Shown in pieces: positions 55,268 through 63,410 of a stretch of DNA of 64,000 bases. Below the pieces are notes generated by a model. That model saw only the letters and a list, made by a program, of their open reading frames with translations. It was not told where the DNA came from and searched no databases. The position numbers and the translations under genes were made by a program. The DNA is from an uncultured Bryobacteraceae bacterium. GTDB taxonomy: Bacteria; Acidobacteriota; Terriglobia; Bryobacterales; Bryobacteraceae. The first letter of the stretch is position 1; the number at the start of each line of letters is the position of its first letter. Location: positions 1 to 64,000 of the forward strand of contig CALDSU010000014.1 of NCBI GenBank assembly GCA_937924525.1. The letters are read 5' to 3'.

Positions 55268-56314
55268 TTATGTCTCGTCCAGTTCGCCCCACGGATCCAC
55301 CGGCTGCCCCGAACCGGCCGACCGTTCCGAGGCCAGGCAGATGCGGTGCGTCTCCACCGCGTCCCGTACGCTGCAATGCGACTCGGTGTCGTGGCGAATG
55401 CAGTCGACCAGGTGGGCCATCTGGTCGACAAACGGATGGTGGCTGACCTCCGCGGTGTCCGGCAGAATGGTGGGAATCGCCGCCCAGGAAGTCTGGCCCG
55501 GCCACCGCTTGCTGAACACTTCGTTGTTGCGGACTGAACCTTCGTCGCCCTGCAACAGGATGTTGAAGAAATACGGATGGGCGGATTCGATCGAACAACC
55601 GATCTTGCCCAACACGCCGCTGGCGAACCGCATCAGCGTGACGCTGTTGGTGTCGTAGTCGTAACCCAGGCGGTTGCGCGCGCTCGTATTCGCCATCGCG
55701 AACACTTCCGTCACCCGCGATTGGACGAACCAGCGGGCCGCGTCCACCGCGTGGCAGCCTGCCGAGAGCAGGTTGCTGCCGCCGTATTCCTTCCGCCGCA
55801 TCCATGCGTAGCCGGTGTACCAGTCGCCAATCCCGCTCAGGTAGTCGACGCCCGCGTAGTACAACTGTCCCAGCAGTCCGTCGGCCAGCATGGCCTTGAT
55901 GGTCTTGAACAGGGGATTCCAGCGCAGGACGAAGCTGACCACCGATTTCACCCGGGCCTGCGCAATGGCGCTGTCGAGCGCCAGCAGATCGCGGTAGTTG
56001 AGCGCGATGGGTTTTTCCACGCAGATGTGCTTGCCCGCCGACGCCGCCGCGATCCCCTGCGGCGCGTGCAGGTGGTGGGGCGTGCAGATGGTCACAATAT
56101 CGACTTCCTCGCGCTGGAGGATCTCGTCCAGGTCCGTCGCGGCGAAGCAGCGGGTGAGGCCGTGCTGGCCGGCGACCGCCTCGGCGCGCGCGCGGTCGCG
56201 GCTCAGGATCGCCACCACCTCCGTATGCGGGTTTTTCTGAAACGCTTTGATGTGCTCGCCGGCCACCCAGCCGGTGCCGAGCACGGCGACTCCCATTTTG
56301 CGATCGATCATCAT
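55268..56314 (-). CDS. Gfo/Idh/MocA oxidoreductase, cytosolic
   Basis: A 348-residue dehydrogenase with no signal peptide. The Rossmann start is MGVAVLGTGWVAGEHIKAF and CVEKPIALN is the conserved EKP block. The C-terminal domain includes YLSGIGDWYTGYAW and SAGCHAVDAARWF (catalytic-region His). It has the length of inositol or scyllo-inositol dehydrogenases. The start at 56314 overlaps the upstream stop (ATGA); 56311 is an alternative. It is the third gene of the operon. Confidence 0.83.
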   Translation of the reverse strand: MMIDRKMGVAVLGTGWVAGEHIKAFQKNPHTEVVAILSRDRARAEAVAGQHGLTRCFAATDLDEILQREEVDIVTICTPHHLHAPQGIAAASAGKHICVEKPIALNYRDLLALDSAIAQARVKSVVSFVLRWNPLFKTIKAMLADGLLGQLYYAGVDYLSGIGDWYTGYAWMRRKEYGGSNLLSAGCHAVDAARWFVQSRVTEVFAMANTSARNRLGYDYDTNSVTLMRFASGVLGKIGCSIESAHPYFFNILLQGDEGSVRNNEVFSKRWPGQTSWAAIPTILPDTAEVSHHPFVDQMAHLVDCIRHDTESHCSVRDAVETHRICLASERSAGSGQPVDPWGELDET

Positions 56315-57180
56315 CCCTCCCTGGTCCATTCCTGATAAAGCCGGTCGATTTCCTGCCGCGTCCAGGCGCCGCGCCAGGCGCCAACACGCCAGCGGAAGCG
56401 AATGCTCTCGCCTTTTTCGAGCGGAAACGAGTCGGTAAAGGTGGGCGCGGCGCTCAGGTAGCCGAACTTGTCGTTCATCACGAAGAAAGGCGACGGGTGC
56501 CGGGGGTTGGCGGGATGATTGAAGATCCCCACGCCCGCCAGGCCTCCGGGCGCTTTGCCGTGATACGCGCACCAGAGAGCGGGCTCGCCGCTCGCCTTGT
56601 TGAAATCGGTGGTGCCCGCCGAGTTGATCACCTCGCCGAAATCCATGCTGGGCGCGACGCGAATGCCCAGGCCGTTGTAGGGGTGTTTGCCGGCGCTCAG
56701 CAGCACCGTGGTTTCCGCGGTGAGTTCGCTGTCCCAGTCGAGCAGGTTGACGGGTTGCGGGGACCGGACCGCGGCGAGCATCCGCTGCTCGCGCAGCAGC
56801 ACCGCGCCCTCGGCTTCCCACCGGAGGCGGCTCGCCAGGCGGCGGTCGCCCCGCGAGCCCCAGCCTTCGTGCACGATCTGCCCGTGGCGTCCGGGGTTGG
56901 TCTCGCCCCAAAAATCGAACCCGTTGATCGCCGACCAGGCCAGCATCAGCCCGCGATGGTGCACATGGTCTTCCGGGCCATCGAGCGACACCACCGTTCC
57001 GTCGGGCGCCTTGAGCGGATGCACGTAGGTCTTGGGCCGGTCCGCACCGTAGCGATAGCTGAACAGGTGCCGGGAGCCGTCGTAAAAGGCCACCTCCGCC
57101 CGTCCGTCGTCCTTGAGGCGGGCCGCGCGGGCGGCGGCCGCTCCCGCCGCTGCGGCGGCGATCCATGCGCGCCGGGTCAT
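56311..57180 (-). CDS. exported DUF6807 (PmoA-family) protein
   Basis: A 289-residue protein with an exported, arginine-led N-terminus (MTRRAWIAAAAAGAAAARAA). The body has DGPEDHVHHRGLMLAWSAINGFDFWGE, the His-rich DUF6807 signature. Database labels for this family include a methane-oxygenase name that is misleading, as it resembles no part of particulate methane monooxygenase. It lies between two sugar-type oxidoreductases and overlaps both by four bases, so it belongs to the same pathway. Function unproven; possibly a sugar-acting hydrolase or lyase. Confidence 0.7.
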   Translation of the reverse strand: MTRRAWIAAAAAGAAAARAARLKDDGRAEVAFYDGSRHLFSYRYGADRPKTYVHPLKAPDGTVVSLDGPEDHVHHRGLMLAWSAINGFDFWGETNPGRHGQIVHEGWGSRGDRRLASRLRWEAEGAVLLREQRMLAAVRSPQPVNLLDWDSELTAETTVLLSAGKHPYNGLGIRVAPSMDFGEVINSAGTTDFNKASGEPALWCAYHGKAPGGLAGVGIFNHPANPRHPSPFFVMNDKFGYLSAAPTFTDSFPLEKGESIRFRWRVGAWRGAWTRQEIDRLYQEWTREG

Positions 57181-58418
57181 ACCATGCGGATCTCCTCGCG
57201 CTCCGCGTCCCACACCGCTACTTTCCGCTCCAGCAGCGACCGCATGGCCATGATCAGCGGCACCTGCACCGCGTAGCCAAGTTCCAGGTCGCCCACCGGC
57301 GCCTGGCGGGTGCGGATGCACTCCAGCCAGTCGCGGAGGTGATTGTCTTCGAACCGCTGCGAATTCAGCACCCGGTTGGCCCCTTTCGCTCCCGGCATGG
57401 AGCGCAGCACAATCCCCCCGAACGACTGATCGAAGGTAAGCGTGCCTTCCGACCCGCGGATCACCGCGTCCATGCCGGTGCTGTTGCCGACGGTCCCCAG
57501 CACGGCGACGCTCGGGCCGTCGGGATACTCGATGAGCAGGTCGGAGGTATCGGGCACGTCGCGCTCGCCGTTGTAGAGATACCGCCCGCCGACCGCCACC
57601 ACGCGCGAGGGCATGCGGGGAGGTCCCAATGCTTTCAGGATCTGGGTGAGCGGATGCGGATAAAGGTCCGTGATCGGTCCGCCGGAATAGTCCAGGTACA
57701 TCCGCCATTGGAAGAAACGGGAGACCGCGAATTCGCGCCGCGGCGCGTCCGCCTGGAACGCGTCCCAGTCGAGGCCGCGGCCGGGTTGCGCCTTGGGATC
57801 GTCGACCGGCATGCCGCGCTCGCCCGAATCGCCGCGGCGGAAGTAGCCGGTCTGGGCGTGCAGCACTTTGCCGATGGCGCCCTTTTGAATTTCCTGGGCG
57901 GCCTGCGTCCAGATCGGGTCCGACACCCACTGCGCGCCCACCTGGAACACGGTCTTGCGCTGCCGCGCCTCGGCGACCAGTTGTTTGAGCAGGTCGAACT
58001 GGGCCCAGTGCGTCAGCGGCTTTTCGCAATACACATCCTTACCCGCCCGCACGGCGGCGAGGGCATGGTGGACGTGTAAACGATCCGGTGTCGCGATGAT
58101 GACGCCGTCGGGCGCAGCGTCGCGGAGCATGGCCTCCAGGGTGGGATACGCTTTGGCGCCAAGCGCGACCGAGAGGCGTTCGAGGCGCGGCTGGTAGATG
58201 TCGGCGACCGCCGTCACCTCGACCGGATAGCCGCCGTCGCCCAACGCCTTGGCGCGCCGCGCCAGGTGCGAGCCCCGCCCGCCGCAACCGACCAGGCCCA
58301 CCTTGAGCTTTGCCGGGGCCTGGGCCGCGGACGCGGCCGGCGCGACGCCAGCCACGCCCAGCGTTTGCAGAAACCGCCGCCGCGCTGCCCCGCGCGGCTG
58401 AGGTGACAATTCCGACAC
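57177..58418 (-). CDS. Tat-exported Gfo/Idh/MocA oxidoreductase
   Basis: A 413-residue enzyme with a twin-arginine-type export signal (GAARRRFLQTLGVAGVAP). The Rossmann domain contains LKVGLVGCGGRGSHLARR and VYCEKPLTHW. The C-terminal domain has PGRGLDWDAFQADAP, RMYLDYSGGPITDLYPH and SEGTLTFDQSF. Typical of exported sugar or inositol dehydrogenases with tightly bound NADP. First gene of a three- or four-gene operon (57177, 56311, 55268, perhaps 54368). Confidence 0.83.
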   Translation of the reverse strand: MSELSPQPRGAARRRFLQTLGVAGVAPAASAAQAPAKLKVGLVGCGGRGSHLARRAKALGDGGYPVEVTAVADIYQPRLERLSVALGAKAYPTLEAMLRDAAPDGVIIATPDRLHVHHALAAVRAGKDVYCEKPLTHWAQFDLLKQLVAEARQRKTVFQVGAQWVSDPIWTQAAQEIQKGAIGKVLHAQTGYFRRGDSGERGMPVDDPKAQPGRGLDWDAFQADAPRREFAVSRFFQWRMYLDYSGGPITDLYPHPLTQILKALGPPRMPSRVVAVGGRYLYNGERDVPDTSDLLIEYPDGPSVAVLGTVGNSTGMDAVIRGSEGTLTFDQSFGGIVLRSMPGAKGANRVLNSQRFEDNHLRDWLECIRTRQAPVGDLELGYAVQVPLIMAMRSLLERKVAVWDAEREEIRMV

Positions 58419-58495
58419 GATGGACCTCCTGTTGGCTTCGCCTGAAAGCTATCATCCGGTCCGGCGGGTGTCAACGCTCCGGGCGTCCCGGAAGG

Positions 58496-59470
58496 CTAGG
58501 TCTGCCGGCCCGGCGAGGCCGCGCGCTGCTGGCGCGAGCGGATTTCGCGGATCGCGTAAATGCGGCGGTCCTGGCTCTCAAAGTAGGTGCGGATCATCAC
58601 CTCGCCGAGCAGCCCGGTCGAGAACATCATCAGGCCCGCCAGCAGCAGGATGACGCCCGCAATCATCAGCGGTCCGTGCTCCAATTCGATATGCCGGCCC
58701 ATCACCTTAAGCATCGCCAAGTAGCCCAGGATCAGCCCCCCCAGCGTCGTGCCCGCCAGCCCGATGGTGCCGAAGAAGTGCATCGGCCGTGTGAAGTAGC
58801 GCAGCAGGAACTTGACGGTCAGGATGTCCAGCATCACGCGGAAAGTCCGCGAGAGCCCGTAGTGCGAATCGCCCGCGGCGCGCGGCGTGTTGCGGATCGG
58901 CACCTCGGCGATGCGCGCACCGTAGAAACTGGCCAGCGCGGGAATAAACCGGTGCAGCTCGCCGTAAAGCTGCACATCCTTCAGCACCTCCGCGCGATAC
59001 GCCTTGAAGGTGGTGCCGAAATCGTGCAGTTCGATGCCGGACGCCTTGGCCATCAGCCAGTTGGCGATCCGCGACGGGAGCTTCCGCGTCACCGCGTTGT
59101 CCACGCGATCCTTGCGCCAGCCGCTGGCGATATCGTAGCCTTCGTGGATCTTTTCGAGCAGCGCGGGAATGTCCTCCGGGGCATGTTGCAGGTCGCCATC
59201 CATGGCGAGGATGACGTCCCCCTGGGCTTGGTGGAAGCCCGCTGACAGCGCCGCGGTCTGGCCGAAATTGCGCCGGAGCCGGATCACCTTCAGGCGAGGA
59301 TCCGTCTCGACCAGGTTCGCCAGCAACTCGAAGCTGCGATCGGTGGAGGCATCGTCGACAAAGAGGATCTCGTACGGCTGCGACATCGCCTCCAGGACGG
59401 CGGTCAGCCGGTCGTACAGCGGCAGAATCGACGGCTCTTCATTGTGGATCGGAATGACGATCGACAGCAT
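58496..59470 (-). CDS. membrane-anchored family-2 glycosyltransferase
   Basis: A 324-residue GT2 enzyme of the dolichyl/undecaprenyl-phosphate sugar transferase type. The donor-binding region has FVDDASTDRSF and DGDLQHAPEDI (DxD-like). FGTTFKAYRAEVL carries the family loop. Two C-terminal membrane helices (about residues 230-300) anchor it. It transfers a sugar to a lipid carrier or glycan. It is 19 bases downstream of a second GT2 gene on the same strand, so the pair may act on one glycan. Confidence 0.85.
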   Translation of the reverse strand: MLSIVIPIHNEEPSILPLYDRLTAVLEAMSQPYEILFVDDASTDRSFELLANLVETDPRLKVIRLRRNFGQTAALSAGFHQAQGDVILAMDGDLQHAPEDIPALLEKIHEGYDIASGWRKDRVDNAVTRKLPSRIANWLMAKASGIELHDFGTTFKAYRAEVLKDVQLYGELHRFIPALASFYGARIAEVPIRNTPRAAGDSHYGLSRTFRVMLDILTVKFLLRYFTRPMHFFGTIGLAGTTLGGLILGYLAMLKVMGRHIELEHGPLMIAGVILLLAGLMMFSTGLLGEVMIRTYFESQDRRIYAIREIRSRQQRAASPGRQT

Positions 59471-59489
59471 GGCGCGCTTCTTCAGTCTA

Positions 59490-60212
59490 TCAGGCGTGAC
59501 GCCGGTCCCTGCCGGTGAGCGCGGGCAGCAGGACCAGGCGCGCGTACAGCCGGAGCAACTGGTAGAGCGTCACGAAGAGCGACTTGAAACGGAAAAACTG
59601 GCTGCGCCCGTGCAGTCGCGGGTAATGGTGGACGCCTACCTCCTCGACGCGCGCGGCGCTCAACTCCAGCTTGCGCACCAGTTCGACGCAAATGGTCCCA
59701 CTGGTCGACGTGAGGCGAATCTCGTCGAGGAGGCTGCGCCGGATGAGGCGGAAATCGCAGTCGATGTCGCGAATGCGGATGCGGAAGATGAAACGGGCGA
59801 ACCGATTGTAGAGGTTGCCGATCAGGATGCGGTGCCAGGGATCGTTGCGTTCCAGCTTGTACCCGTTCACCAGTCCCACGTCCGGCGCCATCCGGTCCAG
59901 CAGTTTCGGCAGTTCGCCGGGGTCGTACTGGCCATCCCCGTCGGTATAGAATACGAACTCGCGGGTGGCGGCGGCGAAACCGGAACGCAACGCACCCCCG
60001 TAGCCCCGGTTCCGTTCGTGCGTGAGCACACGTAACCGGGGCCCGTACTGGGCCTGCAACTGACGGAGAACATCGGCCGTGTGATCCTGGCTGCCGTCGT
60101 TGACGACGATGACTTCGAAGTCCTCGACGTGGCTGGTCAACACCCGAAACGTCTTTTCGATCAATCCCGGCAGGCTATCCCCGTCGTTATAAGCCGGGAA
60201 GAACACGGACAA
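59490..60212 (-). CDS. family-2 glycosyltransferase (DPM1-like)
   Basis: A 240-residue soluble GT2 with VFFPAYNDGDSLPG, VVNDGSQDHTADV (donor Asp), YTDGDGQYDPGELPKLLDRM (DGD/QYDP) and IRDIDCDFRLIRRSLL. No membrane helices are seen, in contrast to its partner. The start is taken as TTG 60212, giving MSVFFPAY, because the upstream open frame has no good ATG. It is divergent from the aminotransferase gene with a 36-base gap. Confidence 0.8.
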   Translation of the reverse strand: MSVFFPAYNDGDSLPGLIEKTFRVLTSHVEDFEVIVVNDGSQDHTADVLRQLQAQYGPRLRVLTHERNRGYGGALRSGFAAATREFVFYTDGDGQYDPGELPKLLDRMAPDVGLVNGYKLERNDPWHRILIGNLYNRFARFIFRIRIRDIDCDFRLIRRSLLDEIRLTSTSGTICVELVRKLELSAARVEEVGVHHYPRLHGRSQFFRFKSLFVTLYQLLRLYARLVLLPALTGRDRRHA

Positions 60213-60248
60213 ACTGTGGAAGATACCCTGTATTGTAAAATACGCGGT

Positions 60249-61430
60249 ATGTCCGAGTCGAACGGATTTTACCGCATCCAGAAGTTGCCGCCCTACGTTT
60301 TCGCCGTCATCAACGAGATGAAGGCGAAAGCGCGGGCAGCCCAGTTGGATGTGATTGACCTCGGCATGGGTAATCCGGACGGCGCCACGCCGCGCGCGGT
60401 GGTTAGCAAACTGGTGGAGGCGGCGCGCAACCCGCGCAACCACCGCTACTCGCAATCCAAGGGCATCCCGAACCTGCGGGAAGAGATCGTCAAGCGTTAC
60501 CAGGCCAAGTACGGCGTCAGTCTGGATGCGAACTCGGAAGCGATTGTCACCATCGGGGCGAAGGACGCCCTGGCGCACCTGCTGTTCGCCGTCATCGGCC
60601 CCGGCGACGCGGTTGTCTCGCCGAACCCCTGTTATCCGATCCACCAATACGGCGTGATCATGGCGGAAGGCCATGCCTGCATGCTGGCCATGCCGTCGCC
60701 CGAGGAATTTCTGAACCGGCTGCACGACCTTTACCGGACCTCCGCGCGGAAGCCGAAACTGATGCTGATCTCGTTTCCGCATAACCCGACCACGTGCTGC
60801 GTCGACCTGGACTTCCACAAGGAGATCATCCGCCTCGCCCACGAACATGGGTCAATGGTGGTGCACGATTTTGCCTACGCCGACATCTGCTTCGACGGCT
60901 ATCAGGCGCCGAGCATCTTGCAGGTGGACGGCGCCAAGGAAGTGGCCGTCGAGATCTTCTCGATGTCGAAGAGTTACAACATGGCGGGCTGGCGGGTGGG
61001 GTTTTGCGTGGGCAATGCGAAGATGATCGGCGCGCTGGCCCGGATTAAAAGCTACCTGGACTACGGCGTCTTTCAACCCATCCAGATCGCCTCCATCATC
61101 GCGCTGCGGGAGTGCGACGAAGATACCCGCAAGATCTGCGCCGTCTACCAGAAGCGGCGCGACACGCTGGTGCATGGCCTGAACCGCGCGGGATGGCCGG
61201 TCACGGCGCCGAAGGGTTCCATGTTTCTGTGGGCGGCGATTCCCGAGCGGCACCGGCATCTGGGCTCGCTTGACTTCGCCAAGAAGTTGATGGAAAAGGC
61301 GCTGGTGGCCGTTTCCCCGGGCATCGGCTTCGGCCCGCTGGGGGAGGGCCACGTGCGGTTTGCCCTGGTGGAGAACGACCACCGGATCCGGCAGGCGGTG
61401 CGCTCCATCAAGCAGTTCCTCAAGGAGTAG
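60249..61430 (+). CDS. alanine/valine-type PLP aminotransferase (AlaC-like)
   Basis: A 393-residue fold-type I aminotransferase. The N-terminal IDLGMGNPDGATP is typical of the alanine/LL-diaminopimelate group. GAKDALAHLLFAV and ISFPHNPTT are followed by FSMSKSYNMAGWR, with the PLP-binding Lys. Similar proteins are annotated AlaC, valine aminotransferase or DapL; sequence alone cannot decide. It begins 36 bases after the divergent GT2 start. Confidence 0.82.
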   Translation: MSESNGFYRIQKLPPYVFAVINEMKAKARAAQLDVIDLGMGNPDGATPRAVVSKLVEAARNPRNHRYSQSKGIPNLREEIVKRYQAKYGVSLDANSEAIVTIGAKDALAHLLFAVIGPGDAVVSPNPCYPIHQYGVIMAEGHACMLAMPSPEEFLNRLHDLYRTSARKPKLMLISFPHNPTTCCVDLDFHKEIIRLAHEHGSMVVHDFAYADICFDGYQAPSILQVDGAKEVAVEIFSMSKSYNMAGWRVGFCVGNAKMIGALARIKSYLDYGVFQPIQIASIIALRECDEDTRKICAVYQKRRDTLVHGLNRAGWPVTAPKGSMFLWAAIPERHRHLGSLDFAKKLMEKALVAVSPGIGFGPLGEGHVRFALVENDHRIRQAVRSIKQFLKE

Positions 61431-61432
61431 CC

Positions 61433-62824
61433 ATGCGGCGGCGCGATCTGCTCGCGGCCGGACTGGCCGGCCCCGCCTGGTTGCGCGCGCCGCGGCGCCG
61501 GCCCAATATCCTCTTCCTGTTCACCGACGACCAGCGGTTCGACACGATCCGCGCTCTCGGCAACCCGGAAATCCGCACCCCGGCGCTCGACCGCCTGGCC
61601 CGCCGCGGGACGGCGTTCACGCAGGCGCATAACATGGGCGGCGCGGCGCCCGCCGTCTGCGTGGCCAGCCGCGCGATGCTGCTGAGCGGGCAGACCATGT
61701 TTCGCGCCGACGCCCATGTCGAGGCGGCCTCCCGGGGCCGGGACGCGCCGTGCGACCTGTTTCCGGAACACTTTCGCCGCCACGGTTACGTGACGTTCGG
61801 CACGGGCAAATGGCACCATCGCGCGCCGCGGTACGCCCGCTGTTTCTCCGCCGGCAGCGAGATCTTTCTGGGCGGCATGTCGGATCACGACCAAGTGCCG
61901 GTCCATGATTTCCGCCCTGCCGGCGCATACCCGCAAGAGCCCGACCGGCTGGGCGCCCGTTTTTCCTCGGAACTGTTCGCGGACGCGGCCATCCGCTTCC
62001 TCGCACAGCAGGACGGCGCGGCGCCGTTTCTGGCCTACGTGTCGTTCACCGCGCCGCACGATCCGCGCCACGCGCCACCGGACTTCGCCGCTTTGTATCC
62101 GCCCGGACGGCTGTCGGCGCCGGCGAACTTCGCGCCGCAGCATCCTTTCGACAACGGGGAACTGAAGATCCGCGATGAACTCTTGGCGCCTTTTCCCCGG
62201 ACCGCAGCGGTGGTCCGCGAGCACCTGGCCGCCTACTACGCCATGATCACGCACCTGGACACCCAGATCGGCCGGGTGCTGGACGCGCTGGACCGCAGCC
62301 GCGCCGCCCGCGACACCCTGGTGATCTTCGCTTCCGACAACGGACTGGCGTTGGGGCAGCACGGTCTGTTCGGCAAGCAGAGCCTGTACGACCACAGCGT
62401 GCGGGTGCCACTGATGTTCGCCGGTCCGGACGTGCCGCGGGGCCGCCGGACGGACTCGTTGTGCTACCTGCTGGATCTGTTCCCCACCCTTTGCGAGTTC
62501 GCTGGTCTGGAGAGGACGCGCACGGTGGAAGGGGTCAGCCTGTGGCCCGCCATGCGCAACCCGGGCGCGCGCGTGCGCGACTCGCTCCTGCGGGGCTACC
62601 GGAATTTCCAGCGCGCCGTCACCACCGGCGATTGGAAACTGATCCGCTACTACCCGCCCGCCGAGCCTCGCACCCAACTTTTCCATTTGCGCCGCGATCC
62701 GGGAGAACGGCGAGACCTGGCCGGAGATCCCGCGCACGCGGCGCGGGTCCGCCACTTGAGCGGGCTGCTGGCAGAGTGGATGAAGCGCGCCGGCGATCCG
62801 CTGGCGGCGGCTACGTCCGGATAA
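61433..62824 (+). CDS. exported sulfatase (CxASR type)
   Basis: A 463-residue sulfatase with an arginine-led export start (MRRRDLLAAGLAGP). The formylglycine motif is CVASR (VCVASRAMLLSGQ), the CxAxR variant of CxPxR. PNILFLFTDDQRFDTI provides the metal-binding Asp pair, and TFGTGKWHH and FASDNGLALGQHGLFGKQS complete the site. The end (LFHLRRDPGERRDLAGDP) is the usual sulfatase C-terminus. It follows the aminotransferase gene by 2 bases. No formylglycine-generating enzyme is in the window. Substrate: a sulfated sugar or alcohol, not identifiable. Confidence 0.9.
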   Translation: MRRRDLLAAGLAGPAWLRAPRRRPNILFLFTDDQRFDTIRALGNPEIRTPALDRLARRGTAFTQAHNMGGAAPAVCVASRAMLLSGQTMFRADAHVEAASRGRDAPCDLFPEHFRRHGYVTFGTGKWHHRAPRYARCFSAGSEIFLGGMSDHDQVPVHDFRPAGAYPQEPDRLGARFSSELFADAAIRFLAQQDGAAPFLAYVSFTAPHDPRHAPPDFAALYPPGRLSAPANFAPQHPFDNGELKIRDELLAPFPRTAAVVREHLAAYYAMITHLDTQIGRVLDALDRSRAARDTLVIFASDNGLALGQHGLFGKQSLYDHSVRVPLMFAGPDVPRGRRTDSLCYLLDLFPTLCEFAGLERTRTVEGVSLWPAMRNPGARVRDSLLRGYRNFQRAVTTGDWKLIRYYPPAEPRTQLFHLRRDPGERRDLAGDPAHAARVRHLSGLLAEWMKRAGDPLAAATSG

Positions 62825-63410
62825 CCCGGCGGCCTTCGATGCGGTAACGGCCGCTCAGCACCAGCGCGATCGCCTCGGCGTAGAGACGGTGTTCCTCCCG
62901 CAGCAAGCGCGCGGAAAGCGTTTCCGGAGTATCGGTGTCCTCGACGGCGATCGCGGTCTGCGCCACGATCGGTCCGTGGTCCAGGTGCTCGTCGACAAAG
63001 TGGACCGTGCACCCGGTTACCTTGACGCCGTACTCGATCGCCTGCCGTTGCGCCTCCAGGCCGGGAAACGCCGGCAGCAGCGAGGGGTGAATGTTGAGGA
63101 TGCGCTGCGGCAGTTGCTGGATCAACCACGGACTGAGCAGCCGCATGTAGCCGGCCAGGCAGACCAAGTCCACCTGGTGGTTTTGCAGCGTCGCGAACGT
63201 CAGGCGGTCATGCGCTTCGCGGTCCATGCCCTTCGAGGGGATGCACACGGTGGGCAGGCCGCGCTGCCGGGCGATCGCCAACCCACGCGCGTCGGGCCGG
63301 TTGGAGATGACGATGGCGATCTCGGCGTCCAGCGAGCCGGCCTCAATGTGGCCGGCGATCGCTTCCAGGTTGGAGCCGCGGCCGGAAATCAGGATCCCCA
63401 AGCGTTTCAT
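62811..63410 (-). CDS. purN: phosphoribosylglycinamide formyltransferase
   Basis: A 199-residue folate-dependent transformylase in purine synthesis. ILISGRGSNLEAI binds the phosphate, and NIHPSLLPAFPG carries the catalytic Asn and His, with the Asp in LDHGPIVAQ. It starts inside the purM stop (ATGA at 63407-63410). Its 3' end overlaps the convergent sulfatase gene by 14 bases. Confidence 0.93.
   Translation of the reverse strand: MKRLGILISGRGSNLEAIAGHIEAGSLDAEIAIVISNRPDARGLAIARQRGLPTVCIPSKGMDREAHDRLTFATLQNHQVDLVCLAGYMRLLSPWLIQQLPQRILNIHPSLLPAFPGLEAQRQAIEYGVKVTGCTVHFVDEHLDHGPIVAQTAIAVEDTDTPETLSARLLREEHRLYAEAIALVLSGRYRIEGRRVIRT

Noticed and set aside
53910-56387. 825-codon frame on the minus strand over the MFS, nitrilase and oxidoreductase genes
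   Set aside because: Overlaps real genes in other frames and is low-complexity Arg/Gly/Ala rich.
56311-57180. Methane monooxygenase (PmoA) subunit
   Set aside because: The protein is DUF6807, whose PmoA label is a naming artefact; it has a soluble exported layout with no membrane helices beyond the export signal.
60230-60243. Known operator such as a LexA or Fur box
   Set aside because: The GTATT-N4-AATAC repeat does not match those consensus sequences well enough to name.
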